In this document: piece after piece, positions 15,903 to 24,198 of the stretch | How positions within the stretch are numbered: position 1 is the stretch's first letter | Layout: the number at the start of each line of letters is the position of its first letter | Source of the DNA: Actinomadura sp. K4S16 | Lineage (GTDB): Bacteria; Actinomycetota; Actinomycetes; Streptosporangiales; Streptosporangiaceae | Assembly: GCF_008327685.1 (NCBI RefSeq) | Contig: NZ_BDDE01000017.1 | Coordinates: forward strand, 310,001-374,000 | Direction: 5' to 3' | Length of the DNA: 64,000 nt | Translations under genes and position numbers: made by a program | Notes under the pieces: model-generated | What the model was told of the DNA's origin: nothing | Seen by the model: the letters and a program-made list of their open reading frames with translations, nothing else | The model's database searches: none

Positions 15903-18900
15903 GTGCACTTGTGTCCCAGGGCGGGGGCGAGGGTGACTCCACGGCACGGTGAGGTGCCCGCCGCGGCATCCACAGGAAAGATCATCGCATTCCATGGCGG
16001 CCAGCCGGGAATCGGCTGCTCCATGGCGCTGGCGAACACGGCATGGATACTGGCAGACCACGGCCACAATGTGCTCATCGCCGACTGGGCCATCGGCGCG
16101 CAGCGCCCTTCCGTCGATCAATACCTCGCCAAATTCTTCCCGAGCGAGGAGATCGCCGATGAGCAACCGGGGATCTTCGATGTCGTGCAGAACTACTGGG
16201 ACGTCGCCCGGCGCGACACCGACCTCACTCTCGACGCGCTGTGGGAGCGGCACGGGCGGATCGGCCAGCACATCCTGACGCTCGGCTGGCCCGACGCCGG
16301 GCTCGAATTCGACCTCGCGGGGAAGCTGGCCTACCTCGGCCCCGGCCGGCGTTCCGACAACACTTACTGGGCCGAGACGGAGAGCTTCGAATGGAAGCTG
16401 TTCATCGAGAGCAGGCCCGGCCTCCACTTCCTCAGCTCGCTGCGCACCGAGCTTACGGAAAGCGGGTACGACTACGTCCTGCTCGACAACCTCTGGGGGC
16501 GATACACCGTCGCCCAGCTCGGCATCACCCACCTCGCCGACGTACTGGTGGCCTGCTTCAGGCTCGGCTACGCCCAGGACATCGCCGACGCCGCTGAGCA
16601 GACGCGGGTGCTGCGCGGACTCACCGAGCACCGCGCCGAAGGCCCCGTCAGAGTGCTGCCGGTGCCGATGAGGGACGACCGGAACGCCGTCGAGGATATG
16701 AAGCGCTTCGCCCGCAGTCGGTTCGACCGGCTGCTCCAGGAGCCCGACGAGGTCAAGCGGGCGCGGTACTGGGGCGGGGTCACCGTCCCGGAGTCGCCCT
16801 ACTTCCGACGGCACCCGATCATCGCGGCCATCGCCGAGGACCCCAACGAGCCGGGGACGGCGCTCAAGGCCTACGAGACACTCGCCCAGGCCATCACCGG
16901 AGATCCCGAGACCGCAGCGAAGCCGCGCCCGGAGCAGACCCGGACGGCACTGAAGCGCCACCTAACCGCCCAGCCGGTGGCGACCGCGTACGACGTGGCG
17001 ATCCTGTCCTGCGTGGCGGACAGCCCGTGGGCGGAATGGATGACGTGGGTCCTGCAGAGCGCGCGCCTGCGGGTCAGACCTCACGGCACACCGGGCGCGC
17101 CCGTCGAGACCACCATCGTGCTGCTCTCGCCGGACCTGCTGGAGGCGCCCGAACTCGACGAGGCGGCGGGCCTGATCGCCGACCTGAGGTCGGGCAGCCG
17201 CGCGCGCGAGGACCAGCGGCTGGTCGGCGTCCGGGTCCGAGAGGGCGCGCTCGGCGAGATCCTGTCCTGGATCGTCGACGTCGACCTGGTGCCGTACGGG
17301 ACGGAGCCCGAGGCCGTGCAGCGGGAGCTGCTCACCTCCTTCACCTTCACCGACCGGCTCGAGCCGCGCGTCCCTGACGCGCCCGACGCCCCCCGCTTCC
17401 CGAAGCGCCCCCCGAGGATCCGGGAGGTCAGCGCTCCCGCGAAGAGCTTCGTCGGACGGGACGGCCTCCTGCGCGACCTCCGGGAGGCGCTGCGGCTGAA
17501 CCGCGGCACTGGGCGCCCCACGGTGCTCACCGGCCCGACGGCGATCGGGAAGAGCAGCGTCGCGGCGATGTACGCATGGCTGTTCGCCCACGACTATGAC
17601 GTGATCTGGTGGCTTCCCGCCGAGGACGTCCACCACGTGCGGACCAAGCTGGCGGAGCTGCTTCCGCGGCTGCGCAAGGGCGCCTCCACCGACGCCCACG
17701 ACGCCGTCGACCAGGTCCTGGAGGCACTGGGCGCCGGCGACGGCCCGGACCGGTGGCTGCTGATCTACGACGGCGCCGACGACCCGGACGGGCTCCGCGG
17801 CCTCATGCCGTCCGGCGGGCCGGGGAACGTGCTGGTGACGTCCCGGCATGCGGGCTGGGCCGCGGCCGGGCATACCGTCCTGCCCGTCGACCGTTTCGAG
17901 CGCGCCGAAAGCATCCGGCTCTTCCTGGCGCGCATCGGGCAGATGGACGTCACCCAGGCGATGGCCGACCGGGTGGCCGAGCGCCTCAACGACCATCCGC
18001 TCGCCATCGACCAGGCGGCGGGGTGGGTCGCCACGAGCTGGTCGGCGGCGCAGAGCCAGGAAGGCCCGCCCACCGACCGCACGCCCCGGGCGCTCGTCAA
18101 CCAGCTCCTCGACATACTCGGCGACGCCGGCGAGATCACCGTCCCGGCCGACGAGGAGCGGCCCGCGGAGCTGTCCCTGGACCGCCTCGCCGACGAGCGG
18201 GCGGCGGCGCTCTGGCTGCTGCGCCTCTGCGTGTACCTGTCCCCGGACGGTGTCGCCACGGAGCTGGTCCGCTCCGTCGGGATGCGCGAACAGATCGGGG
18301 AGCACGACCCGGACGTGGGTCTCGACGTGACCGTCGACGAGGTCGTCCAGACGCTCAAGCGCTACTCGCTGATCCGGGTCGACCAGCAGCTCGGCCGGCT
18401 GTGCGTGCACCCGCACACGCTGGGGATCGTCCACGACCGGATGACAGCGGAGGAGCGGCTCGCGGCCCGCACCTCCGCGCAGTCCGTGCTGGCGGCGTTC
18501 GTGCCCGGCGACGAGGCGCCCAGTCCCCTCCGGGAGCGGCGCCACCGGGAGCTGCAGCGGCACGTGGCGGCATGCGAGCTCGGCGACACGGTGAAAGCCG
18601 CCGACACCGTGCGCGCGTGGGCCGTCCGGCAGGTCAGGCACCTGTACCTGACCAACGACTGGCAGGTGGCCTTCGACCTGGGCGACCAGTTGCGCGTCCG
18701 CTGGACGGACGACTTCGGGGAAGGCGACCGTCACCGGCTGGAGCTGCTCCTCGAACTCGCCAACGCGCTGCGCGAGCTGGGCCGGTACGCCGAGGCCACC
18801 CGCTGGGACGAGGAGGCCGGGCGGCTGCGCGCGGAGAAACTGCCGGCCAACCATCTGCTCGGCCTGAAGATCCAGCGTGCCGCCGGCGCCGACCTGCGCG

Positions 18901-19862
18901 CGCAGGGACGGTTCGGCGAGGCGGCCCTGCTGGACCAGCGGACCCTGGAGTCGTTCCGCCAGCGGCTCGGTGAGGAGCACCCCGACACGCTGCGCGAGGC
19001 CAACAACCTCGCAGTCGCGCTCAGGCTGATCAGTGCCACCAAGGCGGCGATGGAGCTGGACCGCTCGATCTATGAGACCCGGTGCCGGGTGCTGGGCGAG
19101 CAGGCGCCGGAAACCTGGCACACGCTGATCATGCTCAGCATCGACTACCGGGACATGGGTGAATACGCCAACGCCAGGAGCCACCTTGAGGAGGTCCTGG
19201 CCATGCTCCGCTCCACCGGGGGGAACACCACTCCCCCGGCCCTGCGAGCGGAACAGGCCCTGGCCGTCACCCGGCGATACGAAGGCGAGGCGGAAGAGGC
19301 ACTCGCCTCCATCACCGACACCTGGCACCGGAGCCGGCAGTTCTACGGTCCCCACCACCCGGCCACCCTCTCCTGCGCCGTCAGCGTCGCAGCGGCTCAG
19401 GCGGCTTCCGGCAGGAGCGTCGACGCGCTCGAACGCGGGCGGCTCAATCTGCGGCTCTACCGGGAGGTCTTCGGAGAGTCGCATCCGTTCACCCGCGCAT
19501 GCCAGGCCAACCTCGCCGTGTACGCACGCCTCTGCGGCCAGCTCATCGAGGCCCTGCCCAACGCCGAGAAGGCGTGGCGGGCGCTGCACGACGACGTCAA
19601 CGTCGGGCCGGAGCATTCGTTCACGCTCGCCGCGGAAATCGGGTTCGCCAACGCGCTGGCGGCGGTCGGAAAGGCCGAGGCCGCCTCAGAGCGCGAAGGC
19701 CACGCCTACGACAGCTACAAGGACCGGCTGGGGCCCCGCCATCCGCTCAGCCAGATCGCCTACACCAACCTGCAGGTGACCGAGGACAGGAAGACCGGGA
19801 CCGACGACAGCCTGGACGGCGGCCTGCGCAAGGACATCGACATTGAGATTCCGGCGACGTGA
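15903..19862 (+). CDS. fxsT: FxsT-like giant MinD/TIR/NB-ARC/TPR signalling protein
   Basis: Up to 1319 residues (GTG 15903; GTG 15933 with GGGGGCGAGG just before it may be the real start). Domain order: a ParA/MinD-like part (GKIIAFHGGQPGIGCSMALA, NVLIADWAI) whose P-loop lacks the expected lysines; a degenerate TIR-like part near residue 360 (YDVAILSCVADSPWAEWMTW); an NB-ARC NTPase from FVGRDGLLRD with TGPTAIGKSSVAA as Walker A and VLVTSRH; a winged-helix region; then about ten TPR-type helices to the C-terminus. This matches the tetratricopeptide-repeat protein of FxSxx-COOH systems. It probably senses a ligand through the TPRs and switches through the NTPase. The next gene lies 43 bp downstream on the same strand. 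Confidence 0.85.
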   Translation: MHLCPRAGARVTPRHGEVPAAASTGKIIAFHGGQPGIGCSMALANTAWILADHGHNVLIADWAIGAQRPSVDQYLAKFFPSEEIADEQPGIFDVVQNYWDVARRDTDLTLDALWERHGRIGQHILTLGWPDAGLEFDLAGKLAYLGPGRRSDNTYWAETESFEWKLFIESRPGLHFLSSLRTELTESGYDYVLLDNLWGRYTVAQLGITHLADVLVACFRLGYAQDIADAAEQTRVLRGLTEHRAEGPVRVLPVPMRDDRNAVEDMKRFARSRFDRLLQEPDEVKRARYWGGVTVPESPYFRRHPIIAAIAEDPNEPGTALKAYETLAQAITGDPETAAKPRPEQTRTALKRHLTAQPVATAYDVAILSCVADSPWAEWMTWVLQSARLRVRPHGTPGAPVETTIVLLSPDLLEAPELDEAAGLIADLRSGSRAREDQRLVGVRVREGALGEILSWIVDVDLVPYGTEPEAVQRELLTSFTFTDRLEPRVPDAPDAPRFPKRPPRIREVSAPAKSFVGRDGLLRDLREALRLNRGTGRPTVLTGPTAIGKSSVAAMYAWLFAHDYDVIWWLPAEDVHHVRTKLAELLPRLRKGASTDAHDAVDQVLEALGAGDGPDRWLLIYDGADDPDGLRGLMPSGGPGNVLVTSRHAGWAAAGHTVLPVDRFERAESIRLFLARIGQMDVTQAMADRVAERLNDHPLAIDQAAGWVATSWSAAQSQEGPPTDRTPRALVNQLLDILGDAGEITVPADEERPAELSLDRLADERAAALWLLRLCVYLSPDGVATELVRSVGMREQIGEHDPDVGLDVTVDEVVQTLKRYSLIRVDQQLGRLCVHPHTLGIVHDRMTAEERLAARTSAQSVLAAFVPGDEAPSPLRERRHRELQRHVAACELGDTVKAADTVRAWAVRQVRHLYLTNDWQVAFDLGDQLRVRWTDDFGEGDRHRLELLLELANALRELGRYAEATRWDEEAGRLRAEKLPANHLLGLKIQRAAGADLRAQGRFGEAALLDQRTLESFRQRLGEEHPDTLREANNLAVALRLISATKAAMELDRSIYETRCRVLGEQAPETWHTLIMLSIDYRDMGEYANARSHLEEVLAMLRSTGGNTTPPALRAEQALAVTRRYEGEAEEALASITDTWHRSRQFYGPHHPATLSCAVSVAAAQAASGRSVDALERGRLNLRLYREVFGESHPFTRACQANLAVYARLCGQLIEALPNAEKAWRALHDDVNVGPEHSFTLAAEIGFANALAAVGKAEAASEREGHAYDSYKDRLGPRHPLSQIAYTNLQVTEDRKTGTDDSLDGGLRKDIDIEIPAT

Positions 19863-19905
19863 GAAGCGCGGGAAGAGAACGCGGCGGCGCGGAACGGGGT
19901 GTGTG

Positions 19906-20901
19906 ATGACGGTAGAGGTCCCCGATAACGGCAGCGGGCCGAGGCTGAGGATCACTGGGGGGCAGCCGAACCTGTCGGCGACCGGCCTGGAGAAGCTCAA
20001 GGGCCTGGCCCGGCAGGCGCTGGAACGCCACACGGTGCAGTACGTCGCGTACTACATCCAGGGCAACCAGCAGTTCTGGCAGGACACCTTCGACTCCGAG
20101 GACGAGCCCGGCATCGACTCCCCGGACGACGCCAAGCGCAAGCGTGAGTCGCTGCACGCCAGCGGCCAGCAGTTGCACTACGTCGTGGCCCGCCTCGACA
20201 AGGCGTTCGTGCCGGTCCGGAGCGGCCGCCTGATCCGGTGCGTGTTCGACGTCGGCGACGGGGCGGTCTTCTACCACTCGCCCTTCGCCGGGGAGTACCT
20301 GGTGGGCGCGGTCCTCGCGGAGACACCGGCGGACGAGGCCGACGCCGCCATGGGGCAGTTGTGCGACCTGGTGCGGCTCGCCCGCGGCTACGGCGGCCAT
20401 CAGAACCCGGGCGGTGCGCACACCGAGTACGACGTGGAGGTCGAGGAAGCCGACCTGGCCGACGACGAGCCGTACATCGACGAGCTCGGGCTCGGCGGGG
20501 CCCATCCGGAGCTCGGCGGCCACTTCCGCGCCGCGCTCAGCCCCGAGGCGCTGCACTACGTGATGTACCTGGAGGGAGCCGAGCCGGTCCGGTCGGCGGA
20601 CCTGCTCCGGCATCCCAAGCTGGCGGCGCTGACCGTCCACACCAACCACGACACGCGCAGGAAGCACTACGAGCGCATCGGCAAGCTGACCTACATCACC
20701 AGCAACCGGATGGACCGCACCCTCCTCCCGCTGCTCGGCGGGGTGCTGCAGCGCGTGGTCCTCGACGTCGAGGCCGGCGCGCTGTACTACCGACGGCTGG
20801 GAGAGGACGACGCCCTGATCGGCGTGACCCTCGACCAGGCCAAGGTCGCCGTGGCGGAGGCGGCGATGAACACGCTCGCGCAGGCGATCGCCGACCGCTG
20901 A
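19906..20901 (+). CDS. Unrecognised protein with two homologous roadblock-like halves
   Basis: 331 residues from ATG 19906. The halves repeat one pattern. The first: VQYVAYYIQG..., LHYVVARLDKAFVPVRSGRL, CVFDVGDGAVFYHS, YLVGAVL. The second: LHYVMYLEG..., KLTYITSNRMDRTLLPLLGG, RVVLDVEAGALYYRRLG, ALIGVTL. The strand-helix order and the G-A-L-Y/F-Y hairpin resemble Roadblock/LC7 domains, which pair with small GTPases or form dimer platforms; no GTPase is encoded nearby. I cannot name a family. It lies 43 bp behind the FxsT-like gene, most likely co-transcribed, and converges on the SLATT-like gene. No membrane or export signal is seen. Confidence 0.7.
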   Translation: MTVEVPDNGSGPRLRITGGQPNLSATGLEKLKGLARQALERHTVQYVAYYIQGNQQFWQDTFDSEDEPGIDSPDDAKRKRESLHASGQQLHYVVARLDKAFVPVRSGRLIRCVFDVGDGAVFYHSPFAGEYLVGAVLAETPADEADAAMGQLCDLVRLARGYGGHQNPGGAHTEYDVEVEEADLADDEPYIDELGLGGAHPELGGHFRAALSPEALHYVMYLEGAEPVRSADLLRHPKLAALTVHTNHDTRRKHYERIGKLTYITSNRMDRTLLPLLGGVLQRVVLDVEAGALYYRRLGEDDALIGVTLDQAKVAVAEAAMNTLAQAIADR

Positions 20902-20915
20902 GACACGGACGCGGC

Positions 20916-21851
20916 TCAGGGCAGGGCAGGGGCGTCGTTTCCAGAGACCTTCGCCATCCATGCATCGTTCTGGGCGGAGATGACGAGCTCGCATTCGGCG
21001 ACGAAGGCGTCATCGTCCCCGGTGGACGGGGCGTTCCGCTCGCGCCGGGCCAGCAGCCGGGTCAGCTGCTCGGCGGTCCTGGTGTACTCCAGTTGCCGGT
21101 ACTCGTACTTGGCGGCGGCCGCGTGCGTGCCGACGGCGGCGGCCAGCATGGCGGACACGGCGACCCAGGCGGCGATCTCCCCCACCTGGAAGGCTCCCGC
21201 GACCGCGCCGACAACGGCGCCAGCAGCGCCCAGCGCGGACTCGATCCGGCGGACGATCCGGACGCTGCGGCCCATCCGCAGCGCCTTGGGCCGGTAGTAG
21301 CCGTCCACTTGCCCCTGAATCCGCTCGGTCACGTAGGAGCCGATGCCGGAGACCGCGGGGGGCGTCCGGGCGACCGGCTCGATGCCGGCGAGGCAGGGGA
21401 GCAGGTCGGTGCCGTCGGCTTCGATTCGTTCGGCCTCGTCCAGCAGCGGACCGGGGCCAGGCGCGCCCCGGTACCGGCCCGCCCCCGCCAGGTGGACGTA
21501 CACCTCCGATTTCAGTGCCTCGGAGATCGAGCGGAGGCGCGTCCAGTCGCGGAGGGCGTCCGGCCCCGCGGACCGTGCGGTCAGCGGGACCAGCGCGGCG
21601 GCGACGGCGGCGCCGAAGGCGAGGATCTCGCCGAGCAGCCCGAAGTCCATCGTCTGGGCGGCCGCCGCGCCCATCACCGCAGCGGCCGCGCCGAGCACCA
21701 GGCTGGCCAGCCGGGTCCGGCCGATCAGCCGGTTGAGCCGGTCGGCGCTTTGCGACCAGACGCTCTGCCGGTCCCAGACCCGCTGGACCGCCACGGATCC
21801 GGTCGCCTCGCCCTGCACGTCGTTGCCTCCCTGCGGTCGCTGGGACGTCAT
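20916..21851 (-). CDS. SLATT/DUF4231-like membrane protein
   Basis: 311 residues. Two hydrophobic hairpins occur: residues about 47-92 (LASLVLGAAAAVMGAAAA, GEILAFGAAVAAALVPL) and about 205-245 (ALGAAGAVVGAVAGAF, AAWVAVSAMLAAAVGT). Each is followed by a long charged helix with a YxxLEY...EQLTRLLARR pattern. This is the layout of SLATT-type (SMODS- and SLOG-associated two-TM) proteins, which act as pore-forming effectors or sensors in nucleotide-signalling conflict systems. The gene overlaps the antiporter gene by four bases (ATGA), so they form one operon. The effector role here is inferred from family and context. Confidence 0.75.
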   Translation of the reverse strand: MTSQRPQGGNDVQGEATGSVAVQRVWDRQSVWSQSADRLNRLIGRTRLASLVLGAAAAVMGAAAAQTMDFGLLGEILAFGAAVAAALVPLTARSAGPDALRDWTRLRSISEALKSEVYVHLAGAGRYRGAPGPGPLLDEAERIEADGTDLLPCLAGIEPVARTPPAVSGIGSYVTERIQGQVDGYYRPKALRMGRSVRIVRRIESALGAAGAVVGAVAGAFQVGEIAAWVAVSAMLAAAVGTHAAAAKYEYRQLEYTRTAEQLTRLLARRERNAPSTGDDDAFVAECELVISAQNDAWMAKVSGNDAPALP

Positions 21852-23101
21852 CGGTCGGCACGGGGCCCGGAGGAGCGGACGGGCTGCTCGTCGCCGGGCC
21901 GGGGTGGAGTCGGCGGCACCCGCGCCTTCCCGGCACCGATGCGGCTCTTCCGGCGGGACGGGACCAGCCGGACGAGCCGGTCCCGGACGGCCGCCCAGGA
22001 GCCGGCGCGGTCGTAGCCGGCGTTGGTGATGGCGTGCAGCGCGTTGATGACGACGATCGCGGGCGCGACGGTCGCTACCACGCCGGGGAACAGCGGGGTG
22101 AGCAGGAGCGCGAGGGCGATCGCCGTGATGCCGTTCTGCTGCGCAACCGCCAACTGGGCGCGGTCATCGGCGTCCTGCCCGCGCGTCAGCGGAAGGCTGA
22201 CGAGCGCATGCGCCGCGAACGCGGTCACGCCGAGCACGATCCCGGCGGCGAACAGCACCCGCACCGACAGCAGGAAGCCGACGCCGAGCACGGCCAGCAG
22301 CAGGGCGACCTGGGTCAGCTGCGCGAGCCGGCGTTCGAACGTCTCGGGGGCCCTGGCCAGGACCGGCCGGACGAAGAGGCCGATGAGCGCCACACCGAGC
22401 ATCCAGAACTGGGAGACCGCCACGACGGCCGCGGCCAGCAGCAAACCGCAGCCGACCGCGAAGCCGGTGACCGTGCCCGGACGCCACCTCCGCAGCACCC
22501 ACCACGACCCGCAGACCACCGCCGCGAAGGCCACGTTGGCGGCCACCCCGAGCAGAAAGGCGTCCAGGCCGCCGCCCTGGAGCGCGGCCAACTCGCCGGT
22601 GCGGTCGATGTCGTAGGCCGCCACCGCCAGCGTCGCGGCGTAGACGGTCAGCAGCGTCGTGACCGGATCGTCGAACGATGCCCACGCCAGCAGCAGCGTC
22701 CTGCCGCGCGAGGACAGCCGCGAGGAGTGCTGGAGCGCGGCGACCGAGAGCGGGTCGATCTGCGCGACCGCCACGCCGAGCACCAGCGCCTCGGGCCCGG
22801 GGAACAGCGCCACCATGACCAGCGTGATGATCGTGGCCTTGACCACCACTCCCACGGTGACCGCGAGCACCACAACGCGCAGGTCCGCGCGCATCCGCGC
22901 GTTGTCGATCCCGTGGGTGCTGCTGTAGAGCCCGATGGCGAGCAATGCCGTGACGGCGAGGAAATACGGATGGCCGTTGACCAGATTCTCGACCCGTCCG
23001 GCTCCGGCGGCACGGCCGGCCAAGGCGCCCAGCGCGATAATGGCGAGTGCAATGACAAATCGTCTGGCCGCCGGGCCGCGGACCATTCTTGGTGTTGTCA
23101 T
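21848..23101 (-). CDS. CPA1-type cation:proton antiporter
   Basis: 417 residues from ATG 23101 (AGGGG upstream; the longer open frame has no better start). About twelve hydrophobic segments are visible from FVIALAIIALGALAGRAAGA to VATVAPAIVVINALHAITNA. The conserved region reads VAQIDPLSVAALQ, then LLLAWASFDDPVTTLLTVYA; the paired Asp of FDDP is the ion-binding motif of NhaP/NhaA-like exchangers. It should exchange Na+ or K+ for protons across the membrane. Operonic fusion to a SLATT-like gene is unusual for housekeeping antiporters and suggests a job in the local system, such as resetting ion balance after pore opening. Confidence 0.8.
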   Translation of the reverse strand: MTTPRMVRGPAARRFVIALAIIALGALAGRAAGAGRVENLVNGHPYFLAVTALLAIGLYSSTHGIDNARMRADLRVVVLAVTVGVVVKATIITLVMVALFPGPEALVLGVAVAQIDPLSVAALQHSSRLSSRGRTLLLAWASFDDPVTTLLTVYAATLAVAAYDIDRTGELAALQGGGLDAFLLGVAANVAFAAVVCGSWWVLRRWRPGTVTGFAVGCGLLLAAAVVAVSQFWMLGVALIGLFVRPVLARAPETFERRLAQLTQVALLLAVLGVGFLLSVRVLFAAGIVLGVTAFAAHALVSLPLTRGQDADDRAQLAVAQQNGITAIALALLLTPLFPGVVATVAPAIVVINALHAITNAGYDRAGSWAAVRDRLVRLVPSRRKSRIGAGKARVPPTPPRPGDEQPVRSSGPRADR

Positions 23102-23272
23102 CCGGGATGACCCCTGTTCATAGCCCGTGGCCACCCCCTCACGGGCCGCATCGGCACCCACGATCTGCGTCACTACCGGGCCATTCGATGATAATCGGCG
23201 GACCCGGCCGGGGACCATCATTCGACGGAAGATGTAACCGCGCAGTATGTGATCTTGACGGCGGGTTGTCGA

Positions 23273-23479
23273 TCATTGGAATGGCTCATTCGGAGCCGGA
23301 AAGCGGACTGCCGCCGGACGTGTCCCGATGGTCCGAAGGACCGCGATCGTCCATTGGCTGATCTGCCGCGCACCGGCGTAGAGGCGCTCCCAGCCGTCGA
23401 AGAGCCCGCCGCCGACGGCCGTGGGGACCACACTCTCGTACCACACCTCGCGCAGGAGGTCGGCGGTGCGGCTGACCAC
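23273..23479 (-). pseudogene. Short remnant of unknown gene
   Basis: A 68-codon piece reads ADLLREVWYESVVPTAVGGG followed by LFDGWERLYAGARQISQWTI. It looks once-coding (helical, codon-typical) but has no ribosome binding site and is shorter than any family I know. It adjoins the MmyB-like remnant and probably belongs to the same decayed border. Confidence 0.35.
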
Positions 23480-23504
23480 GGTGTCGCGGTGCGGCCGCCG
23501 ACCT

Positions 23505-23740
23505 CGACCGGGACGCGTAGGACAGCAGCCTCATCTTCTCCTGGTCGGTGGTGCCGGGGACGGCCTGGAGATCGCCAGCCGCTGGCCCTCCAGGCCGATG
23601 TCGAGGCTCTCGTACAGGACGTGATCTCGCCGACGTCCGGATGCCGGAGGTCTTGCGGTCGATGTGCCGGCGGCGGACGCGGTCATGCCGGGCGTGAGCA
23701 AGACCGACCTGCGGCGCCACATATCGTCCGAAGATCCGCA
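23505..23740 (-). pseudogene. Remnant of an XRE-family regulator (MmyB-like ligand-binding domain)
   Basis: Reading across frames on the minus strand gives VRRRHIDRKT, then VGEIT, VLYESLDIGLEGQRLAI and QAVPGTTDQEKMRLLS. Together these match the C-terminal MmyB-like domain common in actinomycete HTH regulators. At least two frameshifts are needed. The N-terminal XRE HTH is not present. It lies just inside the right-hand 80-bp repeat. Confidence 0.6.
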
Positions 23741-23902
23741 CGTGGCTGGGACGTGGACCGGCCGTCCGGGTGGAAGACACCCGCACAGGGTGCGGCCAGG
23801 CTCCTACAGGCATGGCTCGTCGGGGCCGCGCACGCTGGGGTGGTTCCTAAGGTGCGAACTCCTTGGCACCCCCAGCGACGCGGGCCGCGCGATTAGGTGA
23901 TC

Positions 23903-23982
23903 GGGAAGCGGGATGGGATGGTTAGGCGAGCGTTGGGTGGGGTGGGGGGTGGAGCCGGTCTACGGCGGATCCCGTAGGGGGT
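23903..23982 (+). repeat. 80-bp direct repeat, right copy
   Basis: This copy matches 7028-7107 at 75 of 80 positions without gaps. Similarity ends abruptly at 23982, at the position equal to the middle of the hairpin in the left copy; the right hairpin arm is absent here. From 23983 to 24198 I see no gene. The copy marks the right border of the island carrying the FxS, TIR and SLATT genes. Confidence 0.8.
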
Positions 23983-24198
23983 ACACAACATGGACGCGGG
24001 GCCCTACTCCCGGGCCGAGTCATCGGATCAGCACTCTCCGTGGCGGGCGTCTGCTCGATTTCATCGCCGTATCCCAAGCTTGCGCGCCAATGATGGCCGA
24101 CCGGACAGGTTGGCCCGCGGTGTGAGTCACGATGCTTGAGCGATGCACGGAATCGACTGAGCCGGAGGCATCGACACTCGCGCGCTCACGCGCAGGGC

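Noticed and set aside
16962..19616. 884-codon minus-strand frame
   Set aside because: Antisense to the FxsT-like gene; rich in His, Gln and Arg with no domain.
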